Assembly (NCBI GenBank): GCA_021413665.1
Contig: JAIOPW010000126.1
Coordinates: 1-12,928 of the forward strand
Origin: Rhodocyclales bacterium
Lineage (GTDB): Bacteria; Pseudomonadota; Gammaproteobacteria; Burkholderiales; Rhodocyclaceae
Length of the DNA: 12,928 bases
Direction of reading: 5' to 3'
Below, piece after piece: positions 1 through 6,757 of the stretch (positions within the stretch are counted from its first letter, which is position 1; the number at the start of each line of letters is the position of its first letter). The notes beneath the pieces are model-generated. The model was given only the letters and a program-made list of their open reading frames with translations, was not told the origin of the DNA and did no database searches. A program made the position numbers and the translations under genes.

Positions 1-834
1 TCCGATCCGGTATCGCCGCCGCCGATGACCACGACATGCTTGCCCTTGACGTTGATCGGATTCTTGCCGCCGCCCGAGACTTCCTTGTTCTGCGGAATGA
101 GGAACTCCAGCGCGAAGTAGACCCCTTCGAGCTCGCGACCGGGAACCGGCAGGTCGCGTGGATTTTCGGCGCCACCGGCTAGCACCACGGCAGCGAAATC
201 CTTCTTCAACTGTTCCGGGGTGATCGTCTTGGTCGCATCGTTGATCACACCCTTTGGCAGGGCTGCCGCGGTCACCATGGTACCAGTGACGAACCTGACA
301 CCCTCGACCTTCATTTGCGCCATGCGCCAGTCGATCAACCGCTTGTCCAGCTTGAAGTCGGGAATGCCGTAGCGCAGGAGGCCGCCGATGCGATCGTTCT
401 TCTCGAATACCGTCACGGCGTGGCCGACGCGCGCCAGTTGCTGCGCCGCGGCCAGCCCGGCCGGGCCGGAGCCGACGATGGCGATTTTTCTCCCGGTCTT
501 CTTCGTCGCCGGTTGTGGCACGACCCAGCCGTTCTCGCCGGCCTTGTCGATGATGGCGCGCTCGATCGATTTGATGCCGACCGGCGTCTGCGGTATGTTC
601 AACGTGCAGGCGGCCTCACACGGGGCGGGGCAAATACGGCTGGTGAATTCCGGAAAATTGTTGGTCGAGTGCAGCATATCGATGGCTTCGCGCCACTTGC
701 CCTTGTAGACCAGGTCGTTCCAATCGGGAATCAGGTTATTGACCGGGCAGCCGTTGTTGATGGATGCGCATTGCCGCCTTCTCATAGCTCTCGGAAATGC
801 GCTGAAACTCGAGGAATCCTGTGGGCTTGCCCAT
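1..834 (-). pseudogene. gltD: Glutamate synthase small subunit, frameshifted by internal deletion and cut by the window edge
   Basis: GltD passes electrons from NADPH, through FAD and Fe-S clusters, to GltB for conversion of 2-oxoglutarate and glutamine into two glutamates. The start (ATG 832-834, overlapping the gltB stop as TAATG) encodes the typical MGKPTGFLEFQRISESYE. After about 25 codons (position 760) the sequence jumps to the codons for NNGCPVNNLIPDW in another frame. The original frame stops at 736-738, giving a 32-residue peptide. The shifted frame stays open from 758 to base 1. It encodes ICPAPCEAACTL (second cysteine group), the FAD-binding GSGPAGLAAA, GGLLRYGIPDF and the second nucleotide site IGGGDTGSD. 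Missing is the family segment ending in GARCMDCGIPFC, which carries three of the four first-cluster cysteines. From remembered family spacing the loss is about 29 residues, or 86 bp. Identity is certain. Whether the lesion is biological or an assembly error cannot be told from the sequence. Confidence 0.85.
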
Positions 835-3800
835 TACGCGGCCTCCTTCAGCCGGGTCGCTTCCAGTTCCTTCAGGGCGCGACGATATTCATGCGGAAAT
901 ACCTTGACGAACTTGCTGCGGGCCTTGGTCCAGTCGGCGAGCAGCGCCTTGGCCCGTCCGCTGCCAGTCAGGGCGGCGTGCTGCTCGATCATGCGCTTGA
1001 GTTGGGCTTCGTCGGTCTGGTGGCGATGCCGCATGCCGTCATCGGGCTGCTCCGCATCGGGTAGCACCCTGTCCAGCGCAACCATGGCCATGTTGCAACG
1101 CCTGGCGAACATCCCGTCTTCGTCGTAGACGTAGGCGATGCCACCCGACATGCCGGCCGCGAAGTTGCGCCCGGTGAGGCCGAGTACGGCCACGGTGCCG
1201 CCAGTCATGTATTCGCAGCCGTGGTCGCCGGTTCCCTCGACGACGGCCGAAGCTCCCGAGTTGCGCACGCCGAAACGTTCGCCAGCGACGCCGCGGAAGA
1301 AAACCTCGCCTTCGGTGGCGCCGTAAAGCACGGTGTTGCCAACGATGATGTTTTCGCAGGGCGTGCCGCGGAACGCGGCGGGCGGACGCACGATGATGCG
1401 GCCGCCGGAGAGACCCTTGCCCACGTAGTCGTTGGCTTCGCCGGTCAGGTCGAGGGTGATGCCGCGCGCGAGGAAAGCGCCGAAGCTCTGCCCGGCGGTA
1501 CCGGTGAGCTTGACGACGATGCTTTCGTCAGCCAGGCCGTCGGCGCCCTTGCGCTTCGCCACTTCGTGCGACAGCAAGGTACCCACCGTGCGGTTCTGGT
1601 TCCGGATCGGCGATTCGATGACCACCTTCTTGCCGTGATCCAGGGCTGGTGCCGCTTTTGCGATCAGGCTGTGATCCAGCGCACCGGCCAAACCATGGTC
1701 TTGCGCCTCGGTATGACGAGCGGATACGCCGGCGACTTCCGGCCGCCGATAGAAGATGCGCGAGAAGTCGAGCCCCTTCGCCTTCCAGTGGTCGACGCCC
1801 TTTCTCATGTCGAGCAAGTCGGAACGGCCGATGAGATCGTCGAACTTGCGGATGCCAAGCTGCGCCATCAGTTCACGCACCTCTTCGGCGACGAAGAAGA
1901 AGTAATTGACGACATGCTCGGGTTGGCCCGAGAAACGCGCGCGCAAAACCGGATCCTGGGTCGCAACGCCGACCGGGCAGGTATTCAGATGGCACTTGCG
2001 CATCATGATGCAGCCCTCGACTACCAACGGCGCCGTTGCAAAACCGAATTCGTCGGCACCCAGCAGTGCGCCGATCACCACGTCGCGGCCGGTCTTCATC
2101 TGGCCGTCGGCCTGGACGCGGACTCGTCCGCGCAGACGATTGAGCACCAGGGTCTGCTGGGTCTCGGCCAAGCCGAGTTCCCACGGCGTACCGGCGTGCT
2201 TGATCGACGAGATCGGCGACGCACCGGTGCCGCCATCGTGGCCGGCGATCACGACGTGGTCGGCCTTGGCCTTGACCACGCCGGCGGCCACCGTGCCGAC
2301 GCCGATTTCCGACACCAGCTTGACCGACACACTGGCTTCCGGATTGGAGTTCTTCAGGTCGTGAATCAGTTGCGCCAGGTCCTCGATCGAGTAGATGTCA
2401 TGATGCGGCGGCGGCGAAATGAGCTGGACGCCGGGCACCGAGTGGCGCAGGAAGCCTATGTACTCGGAGACCTTATGGCCCGGCAGCTGGCCGCCTTCGC
2501 CAGGCTTGGCGCCCTGCGCCATCTTGATCTGGATCTGGTCAGCATTGGCCAGGTACTCCGCCGTTACGCCGAAGCGGCCCGACGCGACCTGCTTGATCGC
2601 CGAGCGCAGGCTGTCGCCGGCCTTGAGCGGAATGTCGCGCGCGATGCGGCTCTTGCCGATCACGCTGGCCAGCGTGCTGCCGGCGGCGACCGGCTTGAAG
2701 CGCATGCGGTCCTCTCCGCCTTCGCCGGTGTTCGATTTGCCGCCGATGCGGTTCATGGCGATCGCCAAGGTCGTGTGCGCTTCGGTTGAAATGCTGCCCA
2801 GCGACATGGCGCCGGTGGCGAAGCGCTTGACGATTTCCCTAGCCGACTCCACTTCGGCGAGCTGCACCGCGGCGCCTGCCGGCTTGATCTCGAACAGGCC
2901 GCGCAAGGTCATGTGGCGCCGCCCCTGGTCGTTGATCAGCTTGGCGTATTCCTTATAGGTTTCGGTCTTGCCGGAACGCGTCGCATGCTGCAGCTTGGCG
3001 ATGGCGTCCGGGGTCCACATGTGTTCTTCGCCGCGCACGCGGAAGGCATATTCTCCACCGCAGTCGAGCATGCCGGCAAGCACGGGATTGCCGCTCCAGG
3101 CGTCGGCGTGCGTACGCAACGCCTCCTCGGCGACTTCCTTCAGGCCGATGCCTTCGATCTTGGTCGGCGTGCCCGCGAAGTAGCGATTGACGAGGTCGGA
3201 CGAAAGGCCCACCGCCTCGAAAATCTGCGCGCCGCAGTAGGACTGGTAGGTAGAGATGCCCATTTTGGACATCACCTTCATCAGGCCCTTGTTGATGGCC
3301 TTGATGTAGTTCTTCTGCGCCTCGTATGCCGTCGGCTTGTTTGGCAACTGCCCGGCAATCGCGGCGATGCTTTCAAAGGCCAGCCAGGGATGGATCGCTT
3401 CGGCGCCGTAGCCGGCCAGCGTGGCGAAATGGTGCACTTCGCGTGCGGCGCCGGTTTCAACCACCAGACCGCACGAAGTGCGCAGGCCGATCTTCACCAG
3501 ATGCTGGTGAACCGCCGAGCATGCCAGCAGCGCGGGGATCGGCGCGTGCTCGTGGTTGACGGCGCGATCGGAAAGTATGACAACGCTATAGCCCGCCGCC
3601 ACGGCCTGTTCGGCGCGGACGCAAACCTGGTACAGGGCGCGGCCCAGTCCCGCCGAACCTTCGGCCGCGGGCGTCGTGATGTCGACGACGATGGGCCGGA
3701 AGGTTCCCTTCGTCAGGTCGTCGATCCTCTTCAGCTTGGCCATGTCGGCCGGCGAAATTATCGGCTGATGAACTTCGAGGCGCGGTGCCGGCCTGGTCTC

Positions 3801-5462
3801 GTCCACACCCAGCAGATTCGGGTGGGGGCTGACCAGCGATATCAGCGACATGACGATTTCTTCTCGGATCGGATCGATCGGCGGATTCGTCACCTGGGCA
3901 AACAGTTGCTTGAAGTAGTTGAACAGGGGCTTGGCCCGATCCGCGAGTACCGGCAGCGGACTGTCGTTGCCCATGGCGCCCGTAGCTTCCTCGCCCAGGG
4001 TGGCCATCGGCTCAAGGATGAACTTGAAGTCTTCCTGCGTGTAGCCGAAGGCCTGCTGGAATTTCAGCAACGGCCCATTCAGCCTTTCCTGCGACTTGAC
4101 CTCGGGCATTTCGTCGACGAAGTGGCGCGAGGATTCGATCCACTTCCGGTAAGGCTTGGCGGTGGACATGGTGCGCTTGAGTTCTGCGTCGTCGATGATG
4201 CGGCCCTGTTCGAGATCGATCAGGAACATCTTGCCCGGCTGCAGGCGCCACTTCTTGACGATGCGCTCCTGCGCGATCGGCAGCACGCCGATCTCGGAGG
4301 ACATCACTACCAGGTCGTCATCGGTGATCAGGTAGCGCGCCGGGCGCAGGCCGTTGCGGTCGAGCGTGGCGCCGATCTGGCGGCCGTCGGTAAAGGCCAC
4401 CGCGGCCGGGCCGTCCCACGGTTCCATCAGCGCCATGTGGTATTCGTAGAAGGCGCGGCGTTCCTCGTCCATCAGCGGATTGCCCGCCCATGCTTCGGGG
4501 ATCAGCATCATCATGGCGTGCGCCAGGCTGTAGCCGCCCATCACCAGCAATTCCAGGGCATTGTCGAAAGAGGCGGAGTCGGACTGTCCGTCGTAAATCA
4601 AAGGCCAGACTTTTTCAAGGTCCTCGCCCAGCACCGGGGACGAAATTCCATGTTCGCGCGCGCGCATCCAATTGACGTTGCCGCGCAAAGCGTTGATTTC
4701 GCCATTGTGGGCGATCATGCGGAAAGGATGGGCCAGATCCCAGGTCGGGAAGGTATTGGTGGAGAAACGCTGGTGCGCCAGCGCCATGGCGGAAACAGCG
4801 CGCTTGTCCTGCAGGTCGAGATAGTAAGTGCCGACTTGGTTGGCCAGTAGCATGCCCTTGTACACCACGGTGCGGCACGACATGGATGGCACGTAGAACA
4901 TCTTGCCATCGGGAAGTTTCAAGGCCTGAATGGTGTGCCCGGTCGATTTGCGCAGGATGTAGAGTTTTCTCTCCAGCGCGTCTGCATCTGCAATGCCGGG
5001 GCCGGCGCCGATGAATACCTGGCGCACCACCGGCTCGATGTCTTTTGCGGCCTGGGCCAATCCGCTGTTATCAACCGGAACGTCGCGCCAGCCTAACAAA
5101 ACCTGCCCTTCATAGCGAATGGCGCGTTCTATCACCGCCTCGCAAGCGCGCCGGCTGGCGTCGCCTCGCGGCAGGAAAACCATACCGACACCATAGCCGC
5201 CGGGAGGCGGCAGGGTAATGCCCTGCTGCGTCATTTCGGCGCGGAAAAACGCATCGGGAATCTGGATCAGGATGCCGGCGCCATCGCCCAGCAGCGGATC
5301 GTAGCCCGTGGCACCGCGATGTTCGAGATTTTGCAGAATCAGCAGCCCCTGCTCGATGATGCCGTGGCTCTTCTGGTTTTTTATGTGGGCAACGAAACCG
5401 ACGCCACAGGCGTCATGTTCATTGGCCGGGTCGTACAGACCCTGGCGCTGGGGGAGGACCAT
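834..5462 (-). CDS. gltB: Glutamate synthase (NADPH) large subunit, class II glutamine amidotransferase
   Basis: GltB hydrolyses glutamine, channels the ammonia and makes glutamate from 2-oxoglutarate on FMN, in complex with GltD. The 1542-residue product has normal length. Cys19 in DACGVGF is the N-terminal amidotransferase nucleophile after a short propeptide. The amidotransferase domain (about 19-430) contains FSTNTFPTW, AHNGEIN and DRNGLRPAR. A central domain (about 470-770) follows. The FMN/synthase domain (about 880-1190) has GGKSNTGEGGED, KPGEGGQLPGHKV and AGHDGGTGASP. Cysteines 1151, 1157 and 1162 (C-x5-C-x4-C) bind the 3Fe-4S cluster. A glycine-rich beta-helix (about 1280-1460) ends the protein. 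The start at 5462 is chosen because GAGGAA sits seven bases upstream and the protein begins VLPQRQGLYDPANEHDACG as in relatives; an in-frame ATG ten codons upstream (5492) has no good ribosome site. Expression is probably set by the promoter and leader hairpins upstream. The neighbouring gltD is broken. Confidence 0.97.
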   Translation of the reverse strand: MVLPQRQGLYDPANEHDACGVGFVAHIKNQKSHGIIEQGLLILQNLEHRGATGYDPLLGDGAGILIQIPDAFFRAEMTQQGITLPPPGGYGVGMVFLPRGDASRRACEAVIERAIRYEGQVLLGWRDVPVDNSGLAQAAKDIEPVVRQVFIGAGPGIADADALERKLYILRKSTGHTIQALKLPDGKMFYVPSMSCRTVVYKGMLLANQVGTYYLDLQDKRAVSAMALAHQRFSTNTFPTWDLAHPFRMIAHNGEINALRGNVNWMRAREHGISSPVLGEDLEKVWPLIYDGQSDSASFDNALELLVMGGYSLAHAMMMLIPEAWAGNPLMDEERRAFYEYHMALMEPWDGPAAVAFTDGRQIGATLDRNGLRPARYLITDDDLVVMSSEIGVLPIAQERIVKKWRLQPGKMFLIDLEQGRIIDDAELKRTMSTAKPYRKWIESSRHFVDEMPEVKSQERLNGPLLKFQQAFGYTQEDFKFILEPMATLGEEATGAMGNDSPLPVLADRAKPLFNYFKQLFAQVTNPPIDPIREEIVMSLISLVSPHPNLLGVDETRPAPRLEVHQPIISPADMAKLKRIDDLTKGTFRPIVVDITTPAAEGSAGLGRALYQVCVRAEQAVAAGYSVVILSDRAVNHEHAPIPALLACSAVHQHLVKIGLRTSCGLVVETGAAREVHHFATLAGYGAEAIHPWLAFESIAAIAGQLPNKPTAYEAQKNYIKAINKGLMKVMSKMGISTYQSYCGAQIFEAVGLSSDLVNRYFAGTPTKIEGIGLKEVAEEALRTHADAWSGNPVLAGMLDCGGEYAFRVRGEEHMWTPDAIAKLQHATRSGKTETYKEYAKLINDQGRRHMTLRGLFEIKPAGAAVQLAEVESAREIVKRFATGAMSLGSISTEAHTTLAIAMNRIGGKSNTGEGGEDRMRFKPVAAGSTLASVIGKSRIARDIPLKAGDSLRSAIKQVASGRFGVTAEYLANADQIQIKMAQGAKPGEGGQLPGHKVSEYIGFLRHSVPGVQLISPPPHHDIYSIEDLAQLIHDLKNSNPEASVSVKLVSEIGVGTVAAGVVKAKADHVVIAGHDGGTGASPISSIKHAGTPWELGLAETQQTLVLNRLRGRVRVQADGQMKTGRDVVIGALLGADEFGFATAPLVVEGCIMMRKCHLNTCPVGVATQDPVLRARFSGQPEHVVNYFFFVAEEVRELMAQLGIRKFDDLIGRSDLLDMRKGVDHWKAKGLDFSRIFYRRPEVAGVSARHTEAQDHGLAGALDHSLIAKAAPALDHGKKVVIESPIRNQNRTVGTLLSHEVAKRKGADGLADESIVVKLTGTAGQSFGAFLARGITLDLTGEANDYVGKGLSGGRIIVRPPAAFRGTPCENIIVGNTVLYGATEGEVFFRGVAGERFGVRNSGASAVVEGTGDHGCEYMTGGTVAVLGLTGRNFAAGMSGGIAYVYDEDGMFARRCNMAMVALDRVLPDAEQPDDGMRHRHQTDEAQLKRMIEQHAALTGSGRAKALLADWTKARSKFVKVFPHEYRRALKELEATRLKEAA
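842..848 (-). promoter_or_regulatory. Strong ribosome binding site for gltD
   Basis: AAGGAGG lies seven bases ahead of the gltD ATG, inside the last codons of gltB. It fixes the gltD start. It also shows that initiation signals remain intact although the reading frame behind them is broken. Confidence 0.8.
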
Positions 5463-5469
5463 CTTGTAT

Positions 5470-5475
5470 TTCCTC
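5470..5475 (-). promoter_or_regulatory. Ribosome binding site deciding the gltB start
   Basis: GAGGAA, seven bases ahead of ATG 5462, favours that start over the in-frame ATG at 5492, which follows a GC-rich stretch without a purine-rich site. Confidence 0.7.
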
Positions 5476-5485
5476 GGTAGTGCGA

Positions 5486-5524
5486 CCGGCATTCAGCCGG
5501 AGGCGGCCGGCAAAAAAGCCGGGG
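5486..5524 (-). promoter_or_regulatory. Chain of alternative GCCGG/CCGGC pairing arms in the gltB leader
   Basis: Read on the minus strand, arm B (CCCCGGC, 5524-5518) is followed by C (GCCGG, 5511-5507), D (CCGGC, 5500-5496) and E (GCCGG, 5490-5486). B can pair with C as a 5-bp stem whose loop is exactly the U6 tract, which would disable the upstream terminator. C can also pair with D, and D with E. E includes the G of the in-frame upstream ATG at 5492-5490. The complementarity is read directly. A regulatory switch is inferred. GC-rich short repeats may also pair without function. Confidence 0.45.
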
Positions 5525-5541
5525 TGGTGCTTCTCCCCGGC
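5512..5541 (-). terminator. Intrinsic terminator or attenuator between dgt and gltB, within the gltB leader
   Basis: On the minus strand GCCGGGG (5541-5535), a 10-base loop and CCCCGGC (5524-5518) form a perfect 7-bp GC-rich stem, followed at once by six Ts (5517-5512). This is a textbook rho-independent terminator. It would end read-through from dgt. It also lies downstream of the apparent gltB promoter, so it would end gltB transcripts too unless antitermination occurs. Confidence 0.75.
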
Positions 5542-5549
5542 CTTGGATG

Positions 5550-5569
5550 GTCCGCCTATAGGGGCGGAC
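5550..5569 (-). promoter_or_regulatory. Hairpin at the 5' end of the predicted gltB leader RNA
   Basis: GTCCGCC and GGCGGAC form a perfect 7-bp stem around a 6-base loop, beginning a few bases after the predicted transcription start (about 5572). It could stabilise the RNA, form part of a leader structure, or act as a protein site at the DNA level. No family is recognised. Confidence 0.5.
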
Positions 5570-5578
5570 TAGGTTCCA

Positions 5579-5607
5579 AATATACCGCCAAAAGCGGTCG
5601 ATTTCAA
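5579..5607 (-). promoter_or_regulatory. Sigma-70-type promoter for gltB or a leader RNA
   Basis: On the minus strand the -35 TTGAAA (5607-5602) and -10 TATATT (5584-5579) are separated by exactly 17 bp. This AT-rich pair stands out in a GC-rich region just after the dgt stop. The predicted start is near 5572, giving a leader of about 110 bases before the gltB ATG. Confidence 0.75.
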
Positions 5608-5610
5608 TAC

Positions 5611-5623
5611 GCTGCAACGCAGC
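5611..5623. repeat. Short inverted repeat just upstream of the gltB -35 element
   Basis: GCTGC and GCAGC flank a 3-base centre, three bases upstream of the -35 TTGAAA and 9 bp beyond the dgt stop. Its position suits a regulator site or a small hairpin at the dgt 3' end, but no T tract follows and the arms are only 5 bp. Function is unproven. Confidence 0.3.
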
Positions 5624-5632
5624 ATTCCGGCG

Positions 5633-6757
5633 TTACATTTCGCCTACCGCGAATAGGCGGCGGTACTCCTTCGTCGAGTAGCGGTCGGTCATGCCGGCAA
5701 TGTAGTCCGCCGTGGCGCGAGGTACGCTCTCGCTTGCCGCCATTTCCTGATATTGGGGCGGCAGCAGGCGTGGGTCGGCAACGAAGGCGCCGAACAGGTC
5801 GCAAATGATTCTGCGCGCCTTGGATGTCATTCTCAGCACCTGAAAATGCTGGTACAGGTGGTCGCGCAAAAATATCTTGAGGGCGCGATTCTCTGCCCGC
5901 ATCGCGTCGGTGAAGGCAATCAGGGGCGTGGCAGCGTGTACATCGGCCAGCGTTCCGGGCGCCGTTGCTGATATTCGCCGCGCCGACTCGGCCAGCAAAT
6001 CAGTGACCTGGGCGTCAATCATGCGGCGTACGGTTTCGTGCACGCGGCGGCGGGTCGATAGCCGCGGAAATTCGGCATCCGCTTCCGCCGCATGACGGGA
6101 GAACAGGCTTACCTGTTCGAGTTGCTCCAGCGTCAGCAGGCCTGAACGCAAGCCATCATCGACGTCATGATTGTTGTAGGCGATCTCGTCCGCCAGGTTG
6201 CAGATCTGCGCCTCCAGCGACGGCTGGCGACCTTCCAGGAATCGCCTGCCGAGTTCGCCGAGTTCCCGGGCGCGCGACGGCGAGCAGTGCTTGAGGATGC
6301 CCTCCCGGGTTTCGAACATGAGGTTGAGGCCGTCAAAGGCGCCATAGCGCTCTTCAAGGCGATCCACGATCCTCAGGCTCTGCAGATTGTGTTCGAAGCC
6401 GCCATGCCCCTGCATGCATTCGTTAAGGGCATCCTGGCCGGCGTGGCCGAACGGGGTATGCCCCAGGTCGTGGGCGAGCGCAATGGCTTCCGTCAGGTCG
6501 TCGTTGAGACGCAGGGCGCGCGCGATCGAGCGGGCGATCTGCGCCACCTCGATGCTGTGCGTCAGGCGGGTGCGGAACAGGTCGCCTTCGTGATTGACGA
6601 ATACTTGCGTCTTGTACTCAAGGCGGCGAAACGCGGTGGAATGCACGATGCGGTCACGGTCGCGCTGAAACTCGCTGCGCGCCTTGGGCCGTGGTTCAAC
6701 AAGGGCGCGGCCGTTGCTGTTGATGTCGCTTACCGCGTACGGCGCCAGATCACCCAT
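5633..6757 (-). CDS. dgt: Deoxyguanosinetriphosphate triphosphohydrolase-like protein, HD domain
   Basis: Members of this cytoplasmic family cleave dNTPs to the deoxynucleoside and tripolyphosphate; the substrate of this type of homologue is less certain than for E. coli Dgt. The 374-residue protein shows the signature RSEFQRDRDRIVHSTAFRRLEYKTQVF near the N terminus and the HD metal set H67 (RLTHSIEVAQ), H96-D97 (LAHDLGHTPFGHAG) and D190 (NLADEIAYNNHDVDD). The start at 6757 is chosen because relatives begin with a similar DLAPYA sequence. Here the ATG overlaps the aroB stop by 8 bases and there is no obvious ribosome site of its own, which points to translational coupling. In-frame ATGs at 6808 and 6802 would add up to 17 residues deep inside aroB and are less likely. 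The next gene, gltB, has its own promoter. Confidence 0.92.
   Translation of the reverse strand: MGDLAPYAVSDINSNGRALVEPRPKARSEFQRDRDRIVHSTAFRRLEYKTQVFVNHEGDLFRTRLTHSIEVAQIARSIARALRLNDDLTEAIALAHDLGHTPFGHAGQDALNECMQGHGGFEHNLQSLRIVDRLEERYGAFDGLNLMFETREGILKHCSPSRARELGELGRRFLEGRQPSLEAQICNLADEIAYNNHDVDDGLRSGLLTLEQLEQVSLFSRHAAEADAEFPRLSTRRRVHETVRRMIDAQVTDLLAESARRISATAPGTLADVHAATPLIAFTDAMRAENRALKIFLRDHLYQHFQVLRMTSKARRIICDLFGAFVADPRLLPPQYQEMAASESVPRATADYIAGMTDRYSTKEYRRLFAVGEM

Noticed and set aside
736..760. Programmed ribosomal frameshift in gltD
   Set aside because: No slippery heptamer is present at the junction, and a frameshift would not restore the missing cysteine segment, so a deletion is the simpler reading.
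315..1064. A 249-codon plus-strand frame spanning the gltB/gltD junction
   Set aside because: It crosses two real minus-strand genes, matches no family I know, and gains length from the gltD deletion site by chance.
1221..2789. A 522-codon open frame on the plus strand
   Set aside because: It is antisense to the conserved synthase and beta-helix region of gltB and shows no recognisable motif; codon constraint from gltB explains it.
2913..4850. A 645-codon open frame on the plus strand
   Set aside because: It lies entirely antisense to intact gltB. Its composition (rich in R, H, G, A and D with no domain pattern) is typical of an opposite-strand shadow in GC-rich DNA.
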